A stretch of 64,000 nt of DNA. Source: Selaginella moellendorffii. Its lineage: Eukaryota; Streptophyta; Lycopodiopsida; Selaginellales; Selaginellaceae. Below the pieces are notes generated by a model. That model made no database searches. It was not told the origin of the DNA and saw only the letters and a list, made by a program, of their open reading frames with translations. Of the stretch, positions 25,477-35,547 are shown in pieces. Positions within the stretch are counted from its first letter, which is position 1. Every line of letters begins with the position of its first letter. The stretch is taken from contig NW_003314277.1 in assembly GCF_000143415.4 (NCBI RefSeq), forward strand, positions 1,625,185 to 1,689,184. Direction: 5' to 3'. Position numbers and translations under genes: made by a program.

Positions 25477-26788
25477 ATGCTTGCAGCGAGATTCTGGGCT
25501 CCGGCAGCAGGATTTTCTCGAAATCCCGACTTGCGAGCGCTGAAATCGACGACGATGGTGGCCACTGCGACGCACCAGGATTCCCCTCTCCTCTTTCGAC
25601 AGCTCTTCGAGAAGGACTCGTGTACTTACACGTATTTGCTTGCGGACATTGGGCATCCAGAAAAGCCAGCAGTGGTAAGCAAAGATATTTCTTCTTTTGT
25701 GTTTCCTTTCTTCTTCTTTTGTGGCTAAGTTGTGGAGCTTCCAGCTGATAGATCCCGTGGACAAGACCGTCGATAGAGATGTAAACTTGATCAAGGAACT
25801 TGGGCTAAAGCTCAAGTACGCGATGAACACTCACGTACACGCCGATCATGTCACTGGAACGGGTCTCCTGAAGGTACTCTTTTTTCTTCTTTTGTCGTTC
25901 TTTCTTCTAATCACGGTTCCTTGTTTAGAGTAAACTCCCGAGTGCAAAATCCCTGATATCCAAGGCGAGCAAAGCACAAGCGGATGTTTTCGTGGAGCCA
26001 GGAGAAAAGATACACTTCGGGAACTTGTATTTGGAGGTACATTTTTTTCTTTTCACTGCTTTTAGCTCAAAGATTTATTTGCACAGGTTCGTCCCACACC
26101 GGGACATACCCAAGGATGCGTCACATATGTGTCAGGAGAAGGTGAAGGGCAGCCATCGCCACGAATGGCTTTCACAGGAGACGCTTTGCTCGTTAGAGGG
26201 TGTGGCCGCACGGATTTCCAGGTGTTTTATTTCTCTCTTTTTTGGCCTTCGAATCTCGGAGTAAGATTTTGCCTGCTTGCAGGGAGGTAATGCAAGAGAG
26301 CTTTACAAGTCGGTTCATTCTCAGGTATGAATGATTGCCTTATCCTTTTGGTGGAAATTGAATTTGCTGCTTCACTGCCAGATTCTCTCGCTCCCGAAGG
26401 ACACCTTATTGTATCCTGCACATGACTATAAAGGGAATACTGTAAGTCGAGCTATCATGTTCTTCGATTTTCGCCCTTAACTCTTTTTTTTTTTTTTTCT
26501 CAAGGTTACAACTGTGGGGGAAGAGCTGCTTCACAACACTCGACTTACGAAGGACGAGGTATTTTCCTTTGCTTGGTTCGCGTGTTTCCTGACGTTGGCT
26601 TGCGATTTTGCAGGAAGCATTTGTAAAGATTATGGAAAGTAAGTGAATTTCTTGCTGGTCTCGTACACTTGAATAACTTTGTGTGTGTGTGTGCAGATTT
26701 GGGACTGCCTTATCCCAAGATGATCGATGTAGCCGTTCCAGCAAACATGGTCTGTGGCCTTCAGGAAGCGAATGCCGCGACAGCTTGA
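25477..26788 (+). CDS. ETHE1: Persulfide dioxygenase ETHE1-like (metallo-beta-lactamase fold)
   Basis: Nine exons: 25477-25674, 25745-25873, 25929-26036, 26087-26221, 26283-26324, 26382-26441, 26505-26558, 26614-26638 and 26697-26788, total 843 nt, 280 aa. Iron-ligand motifs are [12 protein letters not shown] (about residues 95-106), PGHTQGC and YPAHDYKG, with the ETHE1-typical [10 protein letters not shown] between them. The enzyme oxidises glutathione persulfide to sulfite in the mitochondrial matrix, downstream of sulfide and cysteine catabolism. The first about 30 residues are basic and Ala-rich, consistent with a presequence; a second in-frame ATG (around MVATATHQ) could start a non-mitochondrial form. 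Introns are 49-70 nt. Confidence 0.95.
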
Positions 26789-27583
26789 TACCACGTCAAA
26801 AATCCTCGGAGAAGTCCAACACCATAAACACATACATACACTCCCAGTAAATTTCTGTCGTCGATTTCTGTGCTAACAATTCCGTTTATAAACAGTGCAA
26901 GGCAATGAAAGTGATCCATTCTCACTCTTTCTCCTCTTGCCTTTATTTTCTCTTTCCAGGGGAGGCAAAACTTTTCCAAGACTCGGGAGGTCCACAAATA
27001 AAATACAATACTCTCGGTCAGGTTTGATCTGAATTTTGTATCAACAACCATATTCATTGATCGTTCTTTTCCAGCAGAAAATAAAGAAAAGAAAACGAGA
27101 GCGATGTTCTCGCTACATGCCAGCAATACCTTTGACAAACCATTGATCTATCCCTTGACAAGGTTCCTTCATTCATTTGACTATATAGTGCCAGCAAACT
27201 TCTCGCGAATTTGAAAACTAACAATGGATCAAGGATTGTTAAAGATGCTTTGGCGATCCAGTGAGTCATGGAATCAGTGAGTTTAGAACTTCTAAGTGTC
27301 CACAAATTTTCTCGTCTCGAGAAACTGACCAAATTTGACTTGGATCCACAATTCCACCGAATATTAATTCGTCCGTACGCTTTGGCTCCGCGTGGCCATG
27401 TGGCACATAATGTGGCCGTTTGTCAAACGTTTGTTCGTACTACTCACATGAGCCCAAGTTGTGTGTGAGCGAACTTCTTCCTATAAGTTTACAGGACGAG
27501 GACGAATCCAAGCATTCCCATTCCCGTGTGACCGCCGTGCTAGGTTTTCTTGCGCAGTCGCAGATTTCCTCGATCGATCCGGC
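26789..27583. other. Intergenic spacer, ETHE1 3' flank and MLO promoter
   Basis: I see no gene here. The left half is the 3' flank of the ETHE1-like gene. The right half holds the presumed MLO promoter and leader, without an unambiguous TATA box. Confidence 0.4.
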
Positions 27584-30042
27584 ATGGACCTCAATGAGGC
27601 GGAGCTGCATTTGCTGGAGCGGCCACTCTATCTCACCCCGACCTGGGCCGTATCGGTGGTTTGCACTGGATTCGTCATCGTCTCGCTCGGCGCGGAGCGA
27701 TCCATCCATTGTCTTGGCAATGTAAGTCGCGAGCAATGGATTTCTTATGCTTTCTTTCTCGATTTGTTTGTGTTGCCGCATTTAATGCCTGTTTTCTCCC
27801 TGTTTGTTCGTGACCATGTCGCGGCAGCGATCGTTTTTCTAATAAATTTTCTACTGCTTGCGACTTCTTTTTTGATCGAGATCTTTGATCTTTGCTCGAT
27901 ATTTTTTCTTTGGCAGTGGCTCAAGAGGACTAAACGAAAGCCTTTGCTTCATGCCCTCGAAAAAATAAGAGATGGTATAGCCTACGTGATCTCCTCGTTT
28001 GGTTGATATCACATTGTAATGTTTTTCTTGCTTTACAGAACTTATGGTCCTGGGATTTATTTCTCTCGTTCTCACTGTCACACAGAACTACATATCGCAG
28101 TTCTGTGTGGATTCCAGTTTCTACGACAGAATGCCTACACCATGCAAGCGAGAGTCGAGCAGCCACGAGATGGAAGGCAGCATTCACGCGGCGATGCTCG
28201 GGAACCTCAATCCCAGGCGACAACTGAATTCTCGTTTCGGGATCACTTGTGTGCACAAGGTGAGGATCGAGTAAAACCCTCGGAACTTCTCATGATTTTC
28301 GATGCAGGGGAAAGAACCATTTGTGTCGTTTGAAAGCCTCGAGCAGCTTCACCGTTTTATTTTTGTTTTGGGAGTGACTCATGTAGTGTACAGCTGCTTA
28401 ACTATGCTGCTCGCTCTGATGAAGGTGCTTAACTTTGTGAGTTTCGTTTCTGTTAATGGTCTGACTTACTTCCAAGATAGATATATAGCTGGAGTTCCTG
28501 GGAAAACGAAGCTCACGCCGAAAGCCATGACAGTCTTAGTGGTAGAGTATGTCCTGCTTTTCTTGACTAGTAACAGCGTTCTTCTTTTGTTTCAGAAATA
28601 ACGAAGACACTGACTCTCAGACGGCAATCCACATTTGTGCTTTATCATACTTCCAGCAGATGGAGCAGAAACAAGCTGCTAGTGTGGATCGTATGTGAAA
28701 CCAATCTAGTCAGTCTTGTGACTTTTTCTAATTGCATACTTTCCTGCAGGTTTGTTTTCTTCGACAATTTGGACAGTCGGTGACACGAGCCGACTATTTG
28801 ACTTTGCGCTTAGGCTTCATAACTGTAAGGCCAAGATTAACCGGTTTCATGATACTCAGCTGGGTTATCTCATACAGAATCATCACACGGGAACATCGTA
28901 TGATTTTCATAGCTACATGATACGAACTGTAGAAGACGAATTCAAAGAGATTGTGGGCATAAGGTAAAAAATCCTGTTGTTGTTTGTCCTTGCTCAGGCT
29001 TTCTGTAATGCAGCTTCCCCTTGTGGATATTTGTGATTGTTTTTATGCTAATCAACGTACATGGTAAGTTTCTCCATTGCTGTCATGTCTAAACTTTACG
29101 TTTGTAACAACAGGTGTAAACTTGTACTTCTGGTTTGCGTTTCTGCCAGTGATTGTAAGTATTCTCACCAGCCCGAGCTTTATAATGTAACAAGTGATGA
29201 TTTGCAGCTGGTAATTCTTGTTGGAGCAAAGCTCCAGCACATCATTGCAACGCTTGCTCTGGAAAATGCTGGTATTCGCGGTCGTTACATTGGCCAGGCA
29301 TTGAAGCCTCGGGACAATCTATTTTGGTTCAGTAAGCCGGAACTTCTACTCTTCCTTATCCACTTCGTACTTTTCCAGGTCCGTGATAAGGTTTCTTCTG
29401 GTATGTTTTGTAACTTTGTATTTCCTTGGTCCAGAATGCATTTGAGCTTGCAACGTTTCTTTGGACTCTGGTAACATTTGCTGTGTTGAGATTTGCAGTT
29501 TACATTTTGGCGAGTTTTTTGCAGTGGCAATTTGGATACGAGTCTTGTCTCATGGCTGATCAAGCGTATAAGAAATACATCTACGTATATGCTCGCTTGA
29601 TTTCGGGGTAAGGCACTCGAATAAAAAACAGCCTGACGCTTAAATTTGCTATGGCAGGGTCTTTGCACAGTTCCTATGTAGCTACAGCACCTTGCCCCTC
29701 TATGCTCTCGTCACTCAGGTAGCTTTCCTTAAATTTTTTCCTGATCGAGTGTATACAGCAATGGAAGAAGCAACGCGTTGACTCATCAAATTGTGGATGC
29801 AGATGGGTACAAACTACAAAAAGACAATATTCCAGGAAAGTATTGTGCACTCGCTAAACGTCTGGCGCAAGTCCGCTCAACAAAAAGCCAGACAAGCAGC
29901 AGCAGCGGAAGACTCTCACAGCAGTGATCACGACCACGACCATGATGAAACCGTCACGGGCAGGCACAAGGTCTTGAAAAGAAGTGGCTACTCGTCTATT
30001 GGGAGGGAGGAGGATGCATTTGTGGAGGAACATCCGTGTTGA
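27584..30042 (+). CDS. MLO-family seven-transmembrane protein
   Basis: Fifteen exons: 27584-27721, 27917-27974, 28039-28259, 28308-28424, 28481-28541, 28596-28690, 28750-28824, 28878-28963, 29014-29063, 29114-29154, 29208-29378, 29435-29470, 29525-29607, 29658-29718 and 29803-30042, total 1533 nt, 510 aa. Family signatures: [10 protein letters not shown] near the N-terminus, [62 protein letters not shown] and [11 protein letters not shown], giving the usual seven membrane helices. The cytosolic tail begins with a predicted calmodulin-binding helix (about [13 protein letters not shown], with the conserved Trp). MLO proteins are plasma-membrane calcium channels acting in powdery-mildew susceptibility, fertilisation and tip growth. 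The tail contains an Asp/His stretch (about 29928-29948). The exon 5 donor (GTAGAG, 28542) was chosen because it is the only one that keeps frame. Confidence 0.94.
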
Positions 30043-30305
30043 CAACACATGTGTTTACGAAAAGGTAATGGCTGGTGTTATAGACTTTGAACGGATCGTG
30101 CGTTGCGACTCCGGAGTCACGCCGCTAACTTTGTTTGTGTAACGTTCAACAGGCTGACTTTGAAAAGCTGTAACTCGTTCCAAGTAAGAATGTGAGCTTT
30201 TCTCGCTCGGAAGCTAATCAAACAGATGGTTTCCGGTTCACGAGCAAACGCGCCACTGAATTGACTGTTTACCAGGCCCGATGGAGGAAGAACACTTCTT
30301 CTGTG

Positions 30306-30312
30306 TATATAA
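30306..30312 (+). promoter_or_regulatory. TATA box of the small secreted-protein gene
   Basis: A TATATAA hexamer-plus lies 217 bp before the ATG at 30529, in DNA between the MLO stop and this gene. The leader that follows contains repeated CAGCAG/ATCAGCA stretches and no ATG in good position. Confidence 0.5.
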
Positions 30313-30528
30313 GACACTGGAGGCGCGAGCACTGAACACAACTTGAGCAGTTCTTCATCCGATCGAATCGTATCAGAGCAAGGACAGCGCCTGACAAGAG
30401 ATCCTGGTTTCTTACACAACGATATCATCACTCTCTTGGAACACAAGTATCAGCAGCAAGAACGTATCAGCAAACGTATCAGCAGCAGAAAGAAAAGAGC
30501 TAGAGATTTGTTCCTGGAGCGGAGGAAA

Positions 30529-30831
30529 ATGGCTCACGGAAGGATACTTCTCGCGATCGCGTTCGTGATTTTGATCAGCGGCAGCGTCCACTGCTCCAGG
30601 CTGGGCTCGTTTTCGGTGATGAACCACCAGGCCGAGCTTGGGAGCTCGCTGCAAGGCAGTGAGTCTCCGGGAGGCCCTTCGAAATGTATCGACAGCCAAG
30701 ATGGGAAGTGCCCGGACAGACCGTCGAGCGTGGATCTTCTTAGCAACAGGAAGGCTCAATCCGGAGTTGAGATGCTCGTCAAGGATCAGAGCACTCCCGG
30801 GCAAGGCCCATCCAAGGACAACCGCGACTAA
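30529..30831 (+). CDS. Small secreted protein, possible peptide-hormone precursor
   Basis: Intronless, 100 aa. The first about 23 residues are a clear signal peptide: basic MAHGR, then a hydrophobic core, then a likely cleavage near VHCS. The mature part is Ser/Gly/Pro-rich, carries two cysteines (KCID and GKCPDR) and ends in a short hydrophilic tail with TPGQGPSKDN. I do not recognise a named family. The architecture (signal peptide, variable middle, small Pro/Gly-containing C-terminus) is that of plant signalling-peptide precursors such as CEP, PIP or IDA, but the C-terminal motif does not match any of them cleanly. Start: first ATG downstream of the TATA box. Confidence 0.6.
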   Translation: MAHGRILLAIAFVILISGSVHCSRLGSFSVMNHQAELGSSLQGSESPGGPSKCIDSQDGKCPDRPSSVDLLSNRKAQSGVEMLVKDQSTPGQGPSKDNRD

Positions 30832-31680
30832 ATGCTGAAACATTCAATTGTATATAAAAGAGCCTGAAATTTACACTTAGCTGTCCTAAACGAGTATTCG
30901 GCATTTGTAGGGTTTACGCTGTTCTTGAGCGTTTATCTGGAGCTGCTTCTCCATCTCTGCTCGCTTCTCTGCTATGGACGCGTTGCGATTCGTGCAAACA
31001 AGGCGCAACCACAAGATCAAGGACGCTGTGCCTGTTTTGTGGCTCGGCTAGTGACAACAGCAGAGAAGCAAGTGGAGATGGAAAGGTAGATTCCAGAAGA
31101 TCATCACACCCTGGTAAGTCAAAAGAACAAGCGGCTGGTTTTAAGCTGGATCATGCAAGAGGCAAATCTCAATGTCCATTTCTGGAATTTCGTGTGCTGC
31201 TCTTGTACATAACAGGGTCAAGATTAACTCTTGTTTGAACTAGTTTCGGGAGGTTGCGTTTTTCAGTCGTTTCAGATTTGATTATACCCATGGTTCGCAA
31301 AAATCGCAAACAAAACATTCACACATGGTTTTTGTGTTCCTTTGGGGACAACATAGAATATATTATATACATTATGTATAGGTCGACCTTTATCTTTAGA
31401 AAATTTAAAACCTGTGGTAGATGCACTATAATAAAAAGTCATTAGGAAAAGGTGCAAAGTTCAAGATATTATTTTATGGTTGTAAACAGTAACAAATATT
31501 GCAAAACAATTCATCTAAGTTTGTAATAACCCAGCGTAGGAGACATCTGACGGCCAGCATGGTCCAGACTGTCCAAATTGTCGGCGCAAACACGAAGTCA
31601 CGTTCGATCCACGGTACGAATCGCATATCCCGGGAATCCACAGTAAATCTTACCAGGTGCAATGTATTTACCATGCTTCC
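30832..31680. other. Intergenic region with one Cys-rich open stretch
   Basis: There is no supported gene. A frame without a start codon at about 30950-31110 reads CDSCK, eleven residues after the second Cys, then CLFC (30984-31040), resembling a zinc ribbon, but nothing confirms it as an exon. The remainder is AT-rich. Confidence 0.35.
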
Positions 31681-31684
31681 CACA

Positions 31685-31991
31685 TATATACGGCTTGCTC
31701 CTCTCTCTAGGTTTTCCGTGCTTCCCCCATATTTGGAGCAGCCCACTCTCGCCCTCTCGTTCCTCCGGGCGCGCTCTAATCTCTTCCCCAGGCAGGCGCC
31801 GGTCACTCAGGTGAGATTTCTTGAAGAAATCCCAGGTTCGACGATTCCAGCCACAAATCTGCCGAAATGTGGCTGCCCTGGTGTCCTTGTGCCTAGATCT
31901 GTGAATTTCTTGCTAGATTTGTGAGCTCCATGCTCGTAGGTAGCCAAATCCTCGGATTCTCGAGCTAAATCTCCCCGCATTTCGATTCCAG
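31685..31991 (+). promoter_or_regulatory. SAM synthetase promoter TATA box and leader intron
   Basis: A TATATA box lies at 31685-31690. The 5' untranslated leader is interrupted by an intron at 31811-31991 (donor CAG/GTGAG, acceptor TTCCAG), ending 14 nt before the ATG. At 181 nt it is about three times the size of most coding introns in the window. Leader introns often enhance expression of abundant housekeeping plant genes; that role here is inference. Confidence 0.6.
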
Positions 31992-32005
31992 GCACGAGCG
32001 GCGCA

Positions 32006-33187
32006 ATGGAGAGCTTCTTGTTCACATCCGAGTCGGTGAACGAGGGCCATCCAGACAAGCTCTGCGACCAGATCTCCGACGCCGTGCTGGACGCCTGCCT
32101 GGCGCAAGACCCCGACAGCAAGGTGGCCTGCGAGACGTGCACCAAGACCAACATGGTGATGGTGTTTGGCGAGATCACCACCAAGGCCAACGTCGACTAC
32201 GAGAAGATCGTCCGCGACACCTGCCGGGAGATTGGATTCACCTCCGACTCCGTGGGCCTCGACGCGGATCACTGCAAGGTTCTCGTCAACATCGAGCAGC
32301 AGTCCCCCGACATCGCCCAGGGAGTCCACGGCCTCGGCACGAAGAAGCCCGAAGAGATCGGCGCTGGCGACCAGGGACACATGTTTGGCTACGCCACCGA
32401 CGAGACCGAGGAGCTCATGCCGCTAAGTCACGTCCTCGCGACCAAGCTCGGCGCCAAGCTCACCGAGGTCCGCAAGAATGGGACTTGCAGCTGGCTGAGG
32501 CCGGATGGAAAGACCCAAGTCACCGTGGAGTATCGCAACGAAGGTGGCGCAATGGTTCCCATCCGCGTCCACACCGTGCTCATCTCCACCCAGCACGACG
32601 AGACCGTCACCAACGATCAGATCGCCGCCGACTTGCGGGAGTTTGTGATCAAGCCCGTGATCCCCGAGCAGTATCTCGACGAGAACACCATCTTCCACCT
32701 CAACCCGTCCGGGAGGTTCGTCATCGGGGGTCCTCACGGCGATGCGGGGCTCACTGGCAGGAAGATCATCATCGACACCTACGGCGGCTGGGGAGCTCAC
32801 GGCGGCGGAGCTTTCTCTGGGAAGGATCCGACCAAGGTGGATCGGAGCGGAGCTTATATCGTGAGGCAAGCTGCCAAGAGCGTGGTGGCGGCGGGGCTGG
32901 CTCGCCGATGCATCGTCCAGGTTTCTTACGCGATTGGAGTCCCAGAGCCGCTGTCGGTGTTCGTGGATAGCTACGGGACTGGGAAGATCCCCGACGCGGA
33001 GATACTGGAGATCATCAAGAACAACTTCGACTTCCGCCCGGGGATGATTGCCATCCATCTGGATTTGAAGCGCGGATCGAACAAGCGCTACCTCAAGACC
33101 GCTGCGTACGGGCATTTTGGTCGCGACGATCCGGATTTTACTTGGGAGACGGTCAAGCCTCTCAAGTCCGAGAAGACTGCTGCTTGA
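32006..33187 (+). CDS. SAMS: S-adenosylmethionine synthetase
   Basis: Single coding exon, 393 aa, the normal plant length. Both family signatures are intact: [16 protein letters not shown] (about residues 117-132) and [16 protein letters not shown] (about residues 271-286). The N-terminal [17 protein letters not shown] contains the catalytic His for ATP binding. The enzyme makes S-adenosylmethionine from methionine and ATP as a cytosolic tetramer or dimer and supplies methylation, polyamine and lignin pathways. Codon third positions are strongly GC, unlike AT-rich genes nearby. Start: first ATG after the leader intron, matching the family N-terminus [12 protein letters not shown] degenerate piece of a second copy lies at about 35,208-35,390. 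Confidence 0.98.
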   Translation: MESFLFTSESVNEGHPDKLCDQISDAVLDACLAQDPDSKVACETCTKTNMVMVFGEITTKANVDYEKIVRDTCREIGFTSDSVGLDADHCKVLVNIEQQSPDIAQGVHGLGTKKPEEIGAGDQGHMFGYATDETEELMPLSHVLATKLGAKLTEVRKNGTCSWLRPDGKTQVTVEYRNEGGAMVPIRVHTVLISTQHDETVTNDQIAADLREFVIKPVIPEQYLDENTIFHLNPSGRFVIGGPHGDAGLTGRKIIIDTYGGWGAHGGGAFSGKDPTKVDRSGAYIVRQAAKSVVAAGLARRCIVQVSYAIGVPEPLSVFVDSYGTGKIPDAEILEIIKNNFDFRPGMIAIHLDLKRGSNKRYLKTAAYGHFGRDDPDFTWETVKPLKSEKTAA

Positions 33188-34000
33188 GAAGCCAAGGGAG
33201 GTGAAATTCTTCTTTTTGTTTGTATTACCTCGCTAAAGGTGAATGAATCACGACCGCTGGAATTGCTTTTTTTTTTTTGCGTGCATTTCTTTGGACGGCC
33301 ACGATGGCGCTGTAATCGTGGTGCCACATCAGAGATGTTTGATTACGATCGTGTTTGATTGCGATCGTGTGCCCGGAATCCTTGACTGCAATTCCACGAT
33401 CCTCACAAGCCTGAGGAAGTACAAAATACTATCAAATATTATTGTTGCTTTAAAAGTATCCAATCTTGCCACTGAATTCCTCTGATATAATGACTTGATC
33501 AAATTAACTAAAGAGCTTTAAAAAAATTAATAACCTGAGTTTGCATATTTATTAAATGTTTTTGGTGTTTAAGAAATTTCATAATGTTTATAATTTATAA
33601 ACACGAGATTAATCTTATTGCATATCAACCGTTAGATGGTAGAATAAATTAAAATATACTTCTAGGTGTTTAAAATTTATAAACACAAAATTAATCTAAA
33701 TAAATATCAAGAATATACAAGAATATTCAAACATATTCTTAATCATTTGTTACATTTACGAGTTTCTGACTAAAATTTGAAAATTGAGGAGGCGGGATTC
33801 TAAAACAAACCAACTTGCCTCGGGCGCGAATCTGGAAATAGTCCGCGAGGAAACTCAACAGGAAATTCACTTTATTCCAGCCTGAGTAAACGACGAGATC
33901 CTTTTTGTGTGCTCCAAGCTTCTTCACCTATAAGATTGCTCTGATGCCTCCATTCCAATTGATCGACCCGAATGCCATGATGGAATTGGGCGATCGCCAA
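33188..34000. other. Intergenic, with a short AT-rich direct repeat
   Basis: Beyond the SAM synthetase 3' flank the DNA is AT-rich. Two related stretches, each with a ...TTTATAAACAC...ATTAATCT... core, lie at about 33587-33627 and 33669-33709. From about 33,890 the sequence resembles the promoter of the intact AAA-ATPase gene at 37,749. No gene. Confidence 0.45.
33929..33934 (+). promoter_or_regulatory. TATA box of the AAA-ATPase pseudogene
   Basis: A TATAAG lies just downstream of TCCAAGCTTCTT. The same arrangement (TCCAAGCTTCTT then TATAAA at 37627-37632) precedes the intact gene, showing that the duplication included the promoter. Confidence 0.55.
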
Positions 34001-34076
34001 TAATTCTATTCTCAATCTTCTTGCAACGAAACAAGATCTCTTCTCCCTCTAATCCCATCGTGATAGAGCGACATCC

Positions 34077-35150
34077 ATGGAGTACTCGATGCTCATCGCT
34101 TTCTTCTGGTCGGTGGAGGGCGTCGCGGCCTTCTTCAAATTCCCAATTCCTCCCGATTTCTATCTCTTCTTCGAGCATCTCCAGCGCAAGATCCTCACCC
34201 GCTGGTCACTCTACCACACCATTACGATTACCTTGCGTTCGTGATGGAAAGTGGCAGAGAGATCGAGAAATCCAGCTGCGACAAGGAACTCCTCACTAAC
34301 ATCTATGACTGGTGGGAGTCCATTCCTTTCAATCCGCCAGCCACATTCGACACAATTGCCATGGATCCGGATTACAAAGCTCTGCTCATGGACGATCTCG
34401 CGAAATTCATGAAAGGCAAGGATTTCTATGCCTCGGTGGGACGAGCATGGAAGAGGGGGTATTTGCTCTACGGCCCCCCTGGAACCGGGAAATCCAGCCT
34501 GATTGGAGCCATGTCGAATTTCACTGGCTATGACGTCTATGATCTGGAGCTCACCAAGGGGTCCAAAACAACCAGAATCTCTGGCAGCTGCTGATTCACA
34601 TCAAGGAGCGCGCGATTGTCGTGGTGGATGACATCGATTGCTCCATTCCAATCGAGAATCGCGAAGAAGACAATGCCCAGGTCCGAAAGTGGAGGAGGAG
34701 GAGGCGAGAAAAGGCGCTAGATCCTGGACAGGACGACAACCAGGGCGTGACGCTCTCGGCATTGCTGAATTTCACGAGTAGCTCATGTGGATGAGCATGT
34801 CCATTCTCCCCGGCCGGAGGAGCGCAGCGTCTAGTCGCGTCACGAAATTCGTGGTGAAGACGAAGATCCGCTCGCTGCCGCAGGTGGACCACAATCCATC
34901 GCTCGTTCGCGGCGTTTCGATCGCTGGCGGCGACCTATCTCAAGATCGAGGATCACGAGCTCTACCCGGCGATCGAATGCCTCCTCGAGAGCGTGAAGAT
35001 GACCCCCGCCTCCGCCGTCCGGCATGGCGAGGATCCCACCGCCGCGCTAGAGAACGTGGTGAAAACCTTAGGCGGATAAGGTGTTGCGCGACGACTATCT
35101 CGATGATAGCGATGACGAGGAGGACGATTACGATGACTATGACGATAATA
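34077..35150 (+). pseudogene. Broken BCS1-like AAA-ATPase (duplicate of 37,749-39,194)
   Basis: Near-copy of the downstream intact gene, including the first codons and the GPPGTGKSS Walker A region (about 34,470-34,500). Lesions seen: a 283-bp deletion relative to the intact gene (37,898-38,180 missing; junction at about 34,221-34,231) that shifts frame; a 2-bp insertion near 34,560; an exact 124-bp inverted segment (34,777-34,900) replacing the sensor-1/arginine-finger region; and a small deletion near 35,025. The acidic tail is still recognisable at about 35,085-35,170. Its promoter region also resembles that of the intact gene. It cannot encode a working ATPase. Confidence 0.93.
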
Positions 35151-35207
35151 ATGATGAGGACTATGGCGATAATCGGACAAAGTTTACTGCACTGCATTGT
35201 GGAGCAA

Positions 35208-35390
35208 GGATTGATCAGATCGCGAGAGAGTTTGTGATCAAGCCCGTGATCCCCGGATCTTCCACCTCAATCTCTACGCCATCGGAGTTTTCAGTGTTCT
35301 TGGATGACTCTGGAAAACAACTTCGACTTTCGCCCAGGGATGATCGCCATCAATCTGGATGCGGTGTGGATCTAGAACGTCATATCCTGC
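35208..35390 (+). pseudogene. SAM synthetase gene remnant
   Basis: Three pieces in the same order as in the intact gene at 32,006-33,187. First, about 35,211-35,255 matches about 32,614-32,666, with a 9-nt deletion, and still reads EFVIKPVIP. Second, about 35,257-35,270 matches the IFHLN region (about 32,691). Third, about 35,287-35,370 matches the [18 protein letters not shown] and LD regions (about 32,955-33,065). The intervening parts, including both signatures, are gone. It lies directly after the AAA-ATPase pseudogene and before the plastid E2 gene. Confidence 0.85.
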
Positions 35391-35547
35391 GCTTGGTGCC
35401 TTCGATGGTGAGCTGCTTACGAAACCTTTTATTTCACTTAAAATTTTTTGTGTACCCTTTTTCAACGCTGGAATTGCTGAATTCTTTTGGACGATGACAT
35501 GCATGTAATGGTGGCCCTAAATTTCCCCTAGTGTTTCTCGGGTGGCG

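Noticed and set aside
32137-33115. 277- and 230-codon frames overlapping the SAM synthetase gene
   Set aside because: Shadow frames of a strongly GC3-biased gene; the SAM synthetase frame is unmistakable.
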